From contig JAZQJZ010000023.1 of NCBI GenBank assembly GCA_045541915.1, forward strand, positions 1 to 23,760: 23,760 nucleotides of DNA. The letters run 5' to 3'. Positions 1 through 7,048 of this stretch are shown here, piece after piece (the first letter of the stretch is position 1; every line of letters begins with the position of its first letter). Position numbers and translations under genes: made by a program. Below the pieces are notes generated by a model that ran no database searches, was not told where the DNA came from, and was given only the letters and a program-made list of their open reading frames with translations. Source of the DNA: RGIG5579 sp045541915. GTDB lineage: Bacteria > Bacillota > Clostridia > Oscillospirales > SIG627.

Positions 1-89
1 CTATTCGGTAAATCCTGTTTGAGCTGTTGGCACACAGTTGTTTTTCCAACTCCCATAGTGCCACCAATCATATATAAAGTTTTCATCAT
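1..89 (-). CDS. P-loop ATP/GTP-binding protein, N-terminal fragment (runs off left edge)
   Basis: Only the first 29 codons lie in the window; the gene continues beyond base 1. The visible N-terminus contains a textbook Walker A motif, GTMGVGKT, preceded by a short hydrophobic beta-strand (TLYMI), so the product binds ATP or GTP. A P-loop this close to the N-terminus is typical of small nucleoside/shikimate-type kinases and AAA-domain kinases, but the base-binding and lid regions are not visible and no substrate can be named. Two consecutive ATG codons (87-89 and 84-86 on the minus strand) follow an AGGTG ribosome binding site. It lies 35 bases downstream of the DUF1232 gene on the same strand and may be co-transcribed with it. 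Confidence 0.7.
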   Translation of the reverse strand, partial: MMKTLYMIGGTMGVGKTTVCQQLKQDLPN

Positions 90-124
90 TCACACCTACA
101 AATTTCAATTTGTTTTTCCATAAC

Positions 125-496
125 TTAAACAAAAACTATGACAATGAATGCAATGACTGCCACCCAAATTGAAACAAAAGGTATCGCATAATACCATTTT
201 TTAGGTTTGCCGTTTTCCCACATTTCTGCAGATTGTGCCTGACATTCCGCAAACACTAATTTCGGAATCAGTTTTAATGTCAATGCAATCAATGAAGGAA
301 GTATGATAACATCATCTAAATAACCGAGAACAGGTATAAAATCGGGCACCAAATCAACAGGCGACAAAGCGTAAATAACGACGGTTGCTGCAACAAATTT
401 CGCATACCACGGCGTTTCTTTTCTCTTTAATGCAAGAAACACGGCAGGAATATCCGTCTTCAGTTTTTTTGCCTTTTCTTTTAAATCCATAGCCAT
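125..496 (-). CDS. DUF1232 (YkvA-type) small membrane protein
   Basis: The product is 123 residues. Residues about 30-80 match the DUF1232 core: a hydrophobic helix followed by ALSPVDLVPDFIPVLGYLDD, the acidic and proline-rich signature of YkvA-like proteins, whose biochemical role is not established. A second membrane segment occupies the C-terminus (about residues 100-123), so it is probably an inner-membrane protein with two or three spanning helices. The ATG at 496 has a GAGGG-like ribosome binding site; a second in-frame ATG two codons later is an alternative. It follows the remnant transporter and precedes the P-loop gene on the same strand. Family assignment is firm; function is unknown. 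Confidence 0.85.
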   Translation of the reverse strand: MAMDLKEKAKKLKTDIPAVFLALKRKETPWYAKFVAATVVIYALSPVDLVPDFIPVLGYLDDVIILPSLIALTLKLIPKLVFAECQAQSAEMWENGKPKKWYYAIPFVSIWVAVIAFIVIVFV

Positions 497-506
497 ACAA
501 CAGCCC

Positions 507-1080
507 TCACAGAACCATTACCAAAGTACCGATTCCAATCAATAAGCAGCCGATCAACGATCTTGTTGTAAATTGCTCGTGCAAAAAAACAAATGCCAAA
601 ACCAATGTGATCACAACGCTTAATTTATCAACGGGAACAACTTTGGATGCATCCCCAAACTGCAATGCCTTGTAATAGCAAAGCCAAGAAGCGCCCGTTG
701 CCAATCCTGACAGGATCAAAAACAGCCAGCTTCGTTTGCTGATTTCGGCTATTCCGGTTTGGGAATTTGTGAGAAATACCATTCCCCATGACATCACAAT
801 CACAATCACAGTTCTGATTGCGGTGGCAAGATGTCCAAAACCACCATTGCTACCGTATAGGGCAATTCTTTTTTTGTAAGCGGCTCGGCGGGAGAAGAAT
901 TACCCATAAACCTGAAAAAATGTGATAAAGAAACATACCCAAGCCGGCACCAAGATACAAGAATGCCGCCAGCATAGTTGGCTCCACATAACCCAGAAGC
1001 CATTTAGAAAAAGGCACATTGAACGCATACAGTGCGGCTGCGAGAATGGCGTAAAATGTTGCAATGTTTTTGGTTTTCAT
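507..1080 (-). pseudogene. Chimeric EamA/DMT transporter pseudogene (pieces of two paralogues)
   Basis: The 5' part (1080 down to about 930) has a good GAGGAG ribosome binding site and encodes the first two helices of a ten-helix EamA permease (MKTKNIATFYAILAAALYAF onward to GMFLYHIFS). At a run of six T residues near 920 the frame shifts, and the same protein continues in another frame (EPLTKKELPYTVAMVVLDI). Near 835 the reading changes again to the C-terminal three quarters of a different, short (about 140-residue) EamA protein (LATAIRT, then WGMVFLTNSQTG, ending at the stop at 507). The switch from VVLDI to LATAIRT falls in a few bases, which suggests a deletion that fused two DMT genes. 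No single frame gives a working transporter. Confidence 0.8.
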
Positions 1081-1168
1081 TGATTTCTCCTCATTTTTTA
1101 CAAACAAATTGTATCACAAAACAGAAAAAATGGAAGGATATATTCGTCATTTTGGTATGAGACAGAAA

Positions 1169-1206
1169 GGGGCTGTCGCACTAACGAATAAAAATTCGTA
1201 AGTGCG
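1169..1206 (+). repeat. Left inverted end of IS1182-like element
   Basis: A 38-base sequence starting ggggctgtcgcac that is identical to the reverse complement of 4706-4743. It forms a hairpin with the next bases (arms 1175-1181 and 1202-1208, with G-U pairing, plus TAACGAA/TTCGTAA inside) followed by TTTTTT at 1213-1218, so on the plus strand it should also stop transcription arriving from outside before it reaches the transposase. The ggggctgtcgca start is typical of IS1182-family ends (family knowledge). No target-site duplication is visible outside the two ends. Confidence 0.75.
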
Positions 1207-1240
1207 GCGGCACTTTTTTGCCCTGAAATAAGTTCAAAAA

Positions 1241-1274
1241 ATAAATCCCAAACTCCGAAAAGTAAGGGATTTAT
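1241..1274. promoter_or_regulatory. Inverted repeat in the transposase promoter region
   Basis: ATAAATCCC at 1241-1249 and GGGATTTAT at 1266-1274 are perfect reverse complements separated by 16 bases, just ahead of a TAAAAT -10-like hexamer at 1277-1282. It could be a transposase binding site or a structure limiting transposase expression. There is no clear ribosome binding site before the ATG at 1289. Confidence 0.35.
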
Positions 1275-1288
1275 GGTAAAATATAAGT

Positions 1289-1855
1289 ATGCTAAACCCA
1301 AATATTTTACACAAGAATTATACTTTAAATCAGGACGGATATCAACTAAAACTTCCGTTAAATCTTGAATGCATAATTCCTGAGAATGATTTGGTGAGGT
1401 TACTCAGTCAGTTTGTGGAGGCTATGGATTTAACTGACCTATATTCCACTTATGAAAGAATAAGGGAAAATCATGCGTCACCTCGCATACTTCTCAAGGT
1501 TGTGCTCTACTCTTACATGAACGGAGATTTTTCGTCTCATTCTATGGAATCTAATTGCAAACGTGATATTAATTTTATGTTTCTGTTAGAAGGTGCGCCA
1601 GTTCCAGATCATGCAACACTGGCACGCTTTCGCAGCATTCACTTTGCTCCCTGCTGTCAAAAAATCCTTGCAGAAGTAACAGAATACCTGAAAGACATCG
1701 GCGAAATTTCCGGCGATGCTATTTTTATTGACGGAACCAAGATTGAAGCTTGTGCAAACAAATATACTTTTGTGTGGAAAAAGGCAACTACCAAGAACTT
1801 GACAAAACTTCTGGATAATTTGACCTTTCTCCTATATACATTATTTTTTAACTAA
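1289..1855 (+). pseudogene. IS1182-family transposase, N-terminal fragment
   Basis: The first about 178 residues match IS1182-family transposases. They have the N-terminal DUF772-like domain (LECIIPENDLVRLLSQFVEA, then SPRILLKVVLYSYMNG and PVPDHATLARFR) and the beginning of the DDE catalytic core (AIFIDGTKIEACANKYTFVWKK), where the Asp in IDGTK is the first acidic residue. Full-length members run to about 450-550 residues. Here the similarity breaks near base 1822, and the frame ends after an unrelated tail (FLLYTLFFN). The remaining catalytic Asp/Glu are absent, so no active transposase can be made from this copy. It sits 83 bases inside the left inverted end, the normal position for this gene. 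Confidence 0.85.
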
Positions 1856-1976
1856 ATTGCTTGCTTTCTCAAAAATGTACTGGTTTTCTACTATTCTTAC
1901 CGTATTTTATGGTGCCTCATCCTTGGCTACAAGCATACATTTGAATGTGAAAAGCATCTGAGTTTCTTGAAATAAA

Positions 1977-4574
1977 TCAGCCGAGGAAAACACTATCGGG
2001 CTTTATGTCGTTTATCGTAATCCTCGGGTTCTTTAGTGTAATGCGACGAGATTCACCAGGCAGCATATTAAAATACTGGTCAGAGAATACATGATCCGCA
2101 GTTGCACCAAAATGTACCCCGTGAGCATATACGTCTGTGGTCACTGTGAAGGAAAGCTCATCGGAAGTGGATGTAACATCGGCAACAGTAAGCTTTGCCT
2201 TGCGAGGAAGTACAAGATTACGGAAATCGTCTGTGCGCAATGTAGTTGTGAGTTCCTCATCACCTTCCACACGTGCATAGATAATACCATGTACCAAATC
2301 CAAATCCTTTGCAGAGAATGTGCCAATCAGTGTTGCAGGGGCATAGGCAGGAAGACTTACAGGAAGCTCCACTGATTTACCATAGTTGCCCGCGAAATCA
2401 ACATATCCACATGTAACCGTCATGTTGCAAGGAGTAGGTGCAGCATTGCAACACAAAATTTTTACATAATCACCCTCACGGCGCATAACAATTCTATTGG
2501 GATGATATGCTCGGCGAAGATAGTAGTAAGCAGGTTTGGGGTCACCTTCGTGATCCATAATACTGAATCCCACTTCACCATAGCTATCGTTCACACACCA
2601 AAGTATGCTACCACCACAGTTTGGCAGAATACGTATATGGTCAGCGGCATATTCAAGGAGTGTTCCCTGGAACAGACCGCCATAGAGGCAGTATTCCTCA
2701 ATTGAAAGCTTCTTTTCACCTGTATAGTGCTTATAAATAGCGTCACGTACTGCATACCTTTCGAAGGTGTTTCTGTGATGCTCAAAAACAGAATCATCGT
2801 TATCATAGTGTGCAGGGTCACCACCAAGGTAACGAGTAAGAGCTTCAACAGAAGGAGGACCCATCACACCACACTCTGCAACAAAGTGGGTTTTTAATTC
2901 GTCGAAAGATTCCGCAGAAATACGTGTCTGTTGATAATCCGGATTCAAATTAAGGAATGGGTAGTAGTGAGTAGTTCCCCGGTTATCGCAGGTATTGCCA
3001 TCGTATCCACCAAACGGAGTTGTACATTGGTAACCAACAGTTGCAGAAAGCTCATGAACAATTCTTGGAAGCAGTTCACCTACCAGCCAAGCACCACCTG
3101 TGTAAATTGCACGATTGTATTCGGTTAGGAATGCGCGTTCACTATTGGGAATTGCGGGTGTTCCGCTGTAAAGAGAAAGAATGGAAAGACTTTCTCCATT
3201 ACCATACCAAATTGCAAGGCTTGGATGGCTTCTAAGCCGTTTCACCTGATATCTCGCTTCTTTTTCAACCTCGCGATTGAAACTGTCAACGTGGTCAGGA
3301 TATGCGGAGCATGCAAAAAGGAAGTTTTGAATGACCAAAAAACCATAGCGATCACACATTTCGTAAACTGCGTCTGTTTGGTAAAGGTTACCGTCCCAGA
3401 AACGAAGCATACAGAAATGGGCCTCCTTTGCTGCCTTGAGAAGTTTTTCCTGATGAGCATCGCTTACACGTGCATAAAATGCGTCTGAGTGTATAAAGTC
3501 CATACCACGGCAGTAAAGCGGCTTGCCGTTAACCACAAATCTATAATTGCGCTCGTCCTCATAAGCCTGCTTGTCTTCGGTCACATGGGAAGTATCAAGT
3601 TCAATTGTGCGTATACCCGTTACAATGCTCTTCTCATCCTTTGCACCAAGGTGATTGGTCGCAGTTACACGGACAGTATAAAGATTCTGTTCTCCATAGC
3701 CATTCGGCCACCAAAGCTCGGGGTTCTTTAATGTAAAGCTGAAATCACGGAAGTTTGTTCCGGTTTGGCTCATATAATCCTGTGTTGCTGTATACACAAC
3801 CTTACCGTCCTTTTCAAGTGAGAAAGTGACATTGCAGTCGCGTGCACGGTTAAGGCAACGACTCTCAACTTCAACCTGTGCAAGAATCTTCGCACCCTCT
3901 TCGGTGAGAGCCAGTGTTTCAAATCGAATATCTCTTACAACAACCTCATCAAGTACATCGAGTCGAACATCCCCGCAAATAGCGCAAGTTCCAGCTCTAA
4001 CAGCCTGATCCCAACCAAATACATATTGAGGTTTACGAAGCATTGCTCGACGTTCTTCTCCGCGTCCCTTACGACGGTAACGCCATTCACAAGCAACAAA
4101 ATCTCGTATCACCTCAAACCCCTCACTTTCGGCATACTCAAGGCCTACGCTAAGACGAATGAGAAGCTCGTTTTCGCCCACCTGAAGCCAAGGTTGAACG
4201 TCCTTACAGAAGGGATAGAAGGAGCTGTTGTGATGACCAATATGAGTGCCGTTTAAGAATAAATCGGCGTGTATGTCGAGGGTTTCTATGAAAAGTTCAA
4301 CACCATGAGAACTGATATCTTCTTTTTTCATGTGAAAGGTTTTCTTAAACCACCAGCTACGTTTTTCTATCCATTCACATTTATAACTATTTTCCGCAAT
4401 GGTTGGCTCTTCAATTCTGGAAGCATCCATAAGCGCTTGATGGACATCACAAGGTAAGCTTGCAATTGCCATCCAATCATCGGTTTTCTTCGTAACCAAT
4501 GGAGCCATTTCGGCTGTGGTTGACAGCATCTCTTCACGAAGCTGCCAATCTTTCAAAAGTGAGATAGATTTCAT
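1977..4574 (-). CDS. Glycoside hydrolase family 2, beta-mannosidase-like
   Basis: The 865-residue product has the GH2 architecture: an N-terminal jelly-roll sugar-binding domain (about 5-195), an Ig-like domain (about 200-310), a TIM barrel (about 330-640) and C-terminal Ig-like domains. The acid/base Glu is E461 in WYGNGES, and the nucleophile is E567 in VAECGVM; both positions agree with GH2 beta-mannosidases. No signal peptide is visible, so it probably acts in the cytoplasm on imported manno-oligosaccharides, releasing terminal beta-mannose. The ATG at 4574 is preferred: the AAGGA site is 11 bases upstream, whereas it touches the alternative ATG at 4586. By eye it is more AT-rich than the genes to its right. 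With the transposase fragment it is enclosed by inverted IS ends, which suggests acquisition. A related beta-galactosidase/glucuronidase activity cannot be excluded. Confidence 0.85.
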   Translation of the reverse strand: MKSISLLKDWQLREEMLSTTAEMAPLVTKKTDDWMAIASLPCDVHQALMDASRIEEPTIAENSYKCEWIEKRSWWFKKTFHMKKEDISSHGVELFIETLDIHADLFLNGTHIGHHNSSFYPFCKDVQPWLQVGENELLIRLSVGLEYAESEGFEVIRDFVACEWRYRRKGRGEERRAMLRKPQYVFGWDQAVRAGTCAICGDVRLDVLDEVVVRDIRFETLALTEEGAKILAQVEVESRCLNRARDCNVTFSLEKDGKVVYTATQDYMSQTGTNFRDFSFTLKNPELWWPNGYGEQNLYTVRVTATNHLGAKDEKSIVTGIRTIELDTSHVTEDKQAYEDERNYRFVVNGKPLYCRGMDFIHSDAFYARVSDAHQEKLLKAAKEAHFCMLRFWDGNLYQTDAVYEMCDRYGFLVIQNFLFACSAYPDHVDSFNREVEKEARYQVKRLRSHPSLAIWYGNGESLSILSLYSGTPAIPNSERAFLTEYNRAIYTGGAWLVGELLPRIVHELSATVGYQCTTPFGGYDGNTCDNRGTTHYYPFLNLNPDYQQTRISAESFDELKTHFVAECGVMGPPSVEALTRYLGGDPAHYDNDDSVFEHHRNTFERYAVRDAIYKHYTGEKKLSIEEYCLYGGLFQGTLLEYAADHIRILPNCGGSILWCVNDSYGEVGFSIMDHEGDPKPAYYYLRRAYHPNRIVMRREGDYVKILCCNAAPTPCNMTVTCGYVDFAGNYGKSVELPVSLPAYAPATLIGTFSAKDLDLVHGIIYARVEGDEELTTTLRTDDFRNLVLPRKAKLTVADVTSTSDELSFTVTTDVYAHGVHFGATADHVFSDQYFNMLPGESRRITLKNPRITINDIKPDSVFLG

Positions 4575-4598
4575 ACTATTCACCATCCTTTTATATTA

Positions 4599-4621
4599 TT
4601 TGTCCAAGTATTACGGACAAA
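4599..4621. promoter_or_regulatory. Operator-like dyad at the GH2 transcription start
   Basis: TTTGTCC (4599-4605) and GGACAAA (4615-4621) are perfect reverse complements separated by 9 bases. They lie just downstream of the -10 hexamer, about where transcription should start, which is a repressor position. GntR-family sugar regulators often bind dyads with TTGT half-sites, but the regulator is not in the window. Confidence 0.5.
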
Positions 4622-4624
4622 GTA

Positions 4625-4654
4625 AATATACTATATTGGAGAGTTATAAGTCAA
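4625..4654 (-). promoter_or_regulatory. Promoter of the GH2 gene
   Basis: Minus-strand -35 TTGACT (4649-4654) and -10 TATATT (4625-4630), separated by 18 bases. The predicted start is near 4618, about 45 bases ahead of the chosen start codon, giving the gene its own transcription. Confidence 0.55.
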
Positions 4655-4692
4655 TATGAGTTTCTAAATTCTGGATATATATTATGTGATTT

Positions 4693-4743
4693 AAAAAGGG
4701 GCTGTCGCACTTACGAATTTTTATTCGTTAGTGCGACAGCCCC
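4693..4743 (-). terminator. Right inverted IS end doubling as terminator of the SDR gene
   Basis: Bases 4698-4743 form a long hairpin: 13 perfect outer pairs (ggggctgtcgcac with gtgcgacagcccc), then TTACGAA against TTCGTTA with one mismatch and a short loop. On the minus strand it is followed by TTTTT (4693-4697). It starts 16 bases after the SDR stop codon and so serves as its intrinsic terminator. Bases 4706-4743 are also the exact inverted copy of 1169-1206. Confidence 0.75.
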
Positions 4744-4759
4744 TTCTTTGCTACGCTTT

Positions 4760-5560
4760 TTACCAGATGGTCCAGCCGCCATCCATGATCAGGTTTTCGC
4801 CGGTAATGTAGTTTGCCGCATCGGAAGCCAAAAAGCAAACCGGTCCTTTGATGTCGTCCTCATTTGCCCAGCGCTGCAAGGGACAGTTATCGATATAGTT
4901 TTTATGAAACTCTTTTTTATCGGGGTTATCGGCAAGTCCGGGTGAGTATCCGCCGGGGGAGATACAGTTAACGCGAATGCCATATTTACCATAACAACCT
5001 GCCATATACTTGGTCAGGCCCACCATTGCCCACTTTTCCGTGGTATAGTTTACCGCCTGCTCCCCGAAAGATTCGGGATAAAAGGGGAAGTGAGGGCAGT
5101 CAACGCCACGCATGGAACTGATATTGATAACATTGCCGCTTTTTCTTTTCATCATATCCTGCAAAACCTTTTGAGAAAGGAGGATCTGTCCGTTCAAATT
5201 AATGCTGACAGAATCTTGCAGTTTTTCTCTGGTTGCACTGTTCAGCGAGGTGAGATTCCTGCGGTCCACAGCATTATTTACCAGAATATCAATCTTGCCG
5301 AACTTCTCCAGAACTGCTTTCACAAAGGAATCGATGGATGCATCTTCCCCAAGGTCAAGGCTCATTCCTACTGCCTCGTACCCTTTTGCCCGAAGTTCCT
5401 TAGCGTATTCCTCGCATTTTTCTCCGCTTCTGGAGGCAATGACGACCTTGGCTCCCATTTCACACAATCCCAGGGAAATACTGGCACCGTAAAGGCCTCT
5501 GCCTCCGGTTACGATGGCAACACGACCCTCAAGGCTGAACAGATCTTTCGTGTTTTTCAT
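4760..5560 (-). CDS. SDR-family NAD(P)-dependent oxidoreductase
   Basis: A classical short-chain dehydrogenase of 266 residues. The Rossmann nucleotide loop reads TGGRGLYG (18-25), a variant of TGGxRGxG. It is followed by NNA (95-97), the structural Asn N121, catalytic Ser in NISS (149) and the YTTEK box with Tyr172 and Lys176. Between Ser149 and Tyr172 there are 23 residues rather than the usual 12-13, including an acidic and aromatic segment (HFPFYPESFGE) that probably shapes the substrate pocket. The GRGLYG variant recurs in clostridial SDRs near sugar-acid genes, so a polyol or sugar-acid substrate is plausible but unproven. The start at 5560 is chosen over an upstream ATG because AGGAGA lies 5 bases ahead of it. 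Confidence 0.85.
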   Translation of the reverse strand: MKNTKDLFSLEGRVAIVTGGRGLYGASISLGLCEMGAKVVIASRSGEKCEEYAKELRAKGYEAVGMSLDLGEDASIDSFVKAVLEKFGKIDILVNNAVDRRNLTSLNSATREKLQDSVSINLNGQILLSQKVLQDMMKRKSGNVINISSMRGVDCPHFPFYPESFGEQAVNYTTEKWAMVGLTKYMAGCYGKYGIRVNCISPGGYSPGLADNPDKKEFHKNYIDNCPLQRWANEDDIKGPVCFLASDAANYITGENLIMDGGWTIW

Positions 5561-5580
5561 TTTTCTCTCCTGCAAAAACA

Positions 5581-5593
5581 TTCAAATTTTGAA
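5581..5593. promoter_or_regulatory. Small dyad in the SDR leader
   Basis: TTCAAA-T-TTTGAA is a perfect 13-base dyad between the SDR promoter and its ribosome binding site. It could be an operator, but AT-rich short dyads arise easily by chance. Confidence 0.25.
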
Positions 5594-5611
5594 AGGGATT
5601 TTACTGATATC

Positions 5612-5639
5612 ATTCTATCACTTTTGTTTTCAATGTCAA
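5612..5639 (-). promoter_or_regulatory. Promoter of the SDR gene
   Basis: Minus-strand -35 TTGACA (5634-5639, consensus) and -10 TAGAAT (5612-5617), spacer 16. Just upstream, at 5662-5673, is GAAATCGATTCC on the plus strand. It has a central CG and near-palindromic arms, the general shape of a LacI-family operator; this reading is tentative. Confidence 0.55.
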
Positions 5640-5701
5640 TTTCTTTTATGGATCGTTTTTCGAAATCGATTCCTTTTTTTCAAGCAAAGAGAAAAAAACA
5701 C

Positions 5702-7000
5702 TTAAATGTTTTCTTTTTTTGCAGTACTTTTTTCCTTAAGCTTTCCCACAAGGAAGAAAACAAAGGTCAGGCCAAGGCCGGCGGCAATTGCCACCACAAG
5801 GTCAAAGATAACGGTGAGAAGAAAGGTGAGAACCAAAACAAGAATGCCAGTCCAGGGCTCATTTTTCACCATGGAAACAAACTTTCTCCACTCGCTCATA
5901 TTATATGCCACCACAAAGAGAATGGCGGCGATGGTGGGCATCGGAATGGCACCGGCAAGGGGCATCAAAAAGAGGAGAACCAGGAGAAGAACCACTGCAT
6001 GAACCATTCCGGCAACAGGGGTCCTACCTCCGTTTTTGGCATTGGCGGCCGTACGGGCGATAGCGCCGGTGGCAGGGATTCCACCAAACATAACAGAAAA
6101 CATATTGCCGACACCCTGGGCTACAAGTTCTGCATTAGGATTGTGCTTGGAATCCACCATCGTATCGGCCACCACACAGGAAAGAAGGGATTCAATGGCG
6201 GCTAAAACTGCAATGGTGACCGCATCGGGAAACAACGAAAGCATCTGATCGAAGCTGAAATGGATGCTTCCCAATGTAAAATCGGGAATGCCGGAGGGGA
6301 TGGAATAAAGCTCTCCGATGGTATTTACCTTGTCAAGACCCGGGATGAATTTTACCATCAGCGCACCCACCACCACAGCAATCAGAGACGGGGGGATCTT
6401 TTTCTCCAGTTTGGGATAGAAAATGAGAATGGCAAGGGAAACCAATCCCACAAGAAGTGCCTGCCAAGTAAAGGTAGAAAGAAAATGAAAATTGGCTTCC
6501 ATTTTTTCCAGGGTCTCCACAGGTTTGACTCCGCTACCGTAGGTAATTCCCAGAAAATCCTTGATCTGTCCCAAAAGAATGGTCACGGCAATGCCGGAAG
6601 TAAACCCAACGGTAATGGTAGCCGGAATGAAACGGATGAGACCGCCCAGTTTGCAAATACCCATCAGCACAAGAAGAATTCCTGCCATCAAGGTAGCCAG
6701 GATCAAGCCGCTTGTTCCTTGCGTTGCCACAACACCGGCAACGATGGTGGCAAAGGCAGCGGTGGGACCTGCAATCTGCACCCTGCTTCCGCCCAGAAGA
6801 GAAACGGCAAAGCCGGAAGTAATAGCCGTATAAACACCGGCGGCCGGTTCCACGCCGCTGGCGAGGGCCAGTGCAATGGAAAGGGGCAGTGCAATGATGG
6901 CAACAATGATACCCGCGGTCAGATCCTTTACAAACTGAGCCTTGGTATAGCCTTTCAAAATGGTAAAAAATTTCGGTGTCAGATAAAATGTTTTATTCAT
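5702..7000 (-). CDS. SulP-family anion transporter without STAS domain
   Basis: The 432-residue product matches the SulP membrane domain. It has an N-terminal YTKAQFVKDLTAGIIVAIIALPLSIALALASGVEP-type segment, the anion-site motif AGPTAAFA (about residues 80-90), a conserved LLSCVVADTMV helix, and roughly 12-14 hydrophobic segments. Family members transport sulfate, bicarbonate or dicarboxylates, by proton or sodium symport. Most end in a cytoplasmic STAS domain and reach about 550 residues. Here the protein ends just after the last helix (GKLKEKSTAKKENI), and the following 120 bases hold the SDR promoter, not a detached STAS. The ATG at 7000 is used because AAGGA precedes it by 7 bases; the ATG at 7015 has no such site. 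Its upstream neighbour is a cation:proton antiporter, so sodium-coupled bicarbonate uptake is one possibility. Confidence 0.85.
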   Translation of the reverse strand: MNKTFYLTPKFFTILKGYTKAQFVKDLTAGIIVAIIALPLSIALALASGVEPAAGVYTAITSGFAVSLLGGSRVQIAGPTAAFATIVAGVVATQGTSGLILATLMAGILLVLMGICKLGGLIRFIPATITVGFTSGIAVTILLGQIKDFLGITYGSGVKPVETLEKMEANFHFLSTFTWQALLVGLVSLAILIFYPKLEKKIPPSLIAVVVGALMVKFIPGLDKVNTIGELYSIPSGIPDFTLGSIHFSFDQMLSLFPDAVTIAVLAAIESLLSCVVADTMVDSKHNPNAELVAQGVGNMFSVMFGGIPATGAIARTAANAKNGGRTPVAGMVHAVVLLLVLLFLMPLAGAIPMPTIAAILFVVAYNMSEWRKFVSMVKNEPWTGILVLVLTFLLTVIFDLVVAIAAGLGLTFVFFLVGKLKEKSTAKKENI

Positions 7001-7018
7001 CACGTTTTCCTTCAAAGG

Positions 7019-7043
7019 AAAAACACGGCAAAACCGTGTTTTT
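7019..7043 (-). terminator. Hairpin between the antiporter and SulP genes
   Basis: A perfect 10-pair stem (AAAAACACGG / CCGTGTTTTT) with a CAAAA loop. It starts 5 bases after the antiporter stop codon and ends in T residues on the minus strand, so it should act as an intrinsic terminator. No separate SulP promoter is evident, so partial readthrough may set the ratio of the two transporters. Confidence 0.65.
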
Positions 7044-7048
7044 CTGCT

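Noticed and set aside
1856..1976. Remnant of the transposase C-terminus
   Set aside because: Reading the frames across this stretch gave no recognisable DDE residues or IS1182 motif; it is left as unassigned spacer.
1160..4755. Target-site duplication flanking the inverted IS ends
   Set aside because: The bases just outside the two ends (cagaaa on the left, ttcttt on the right) are not direct repeats, so no duplication can be claimed.
5581..5701. Detached STAS domain after the SulP gene
   Set aside because: The 120 bases are AT-rich and contain the SDR promoter; no STAS-like reading frame fits.
5090..6205. 371-codon open frame on the plus strand opposite the SDR and SulP genes
   Set aside because: It runs across two real genes and their intergenic promoter, with composition typical of antisense frames (His/Asn/Lys-rich).
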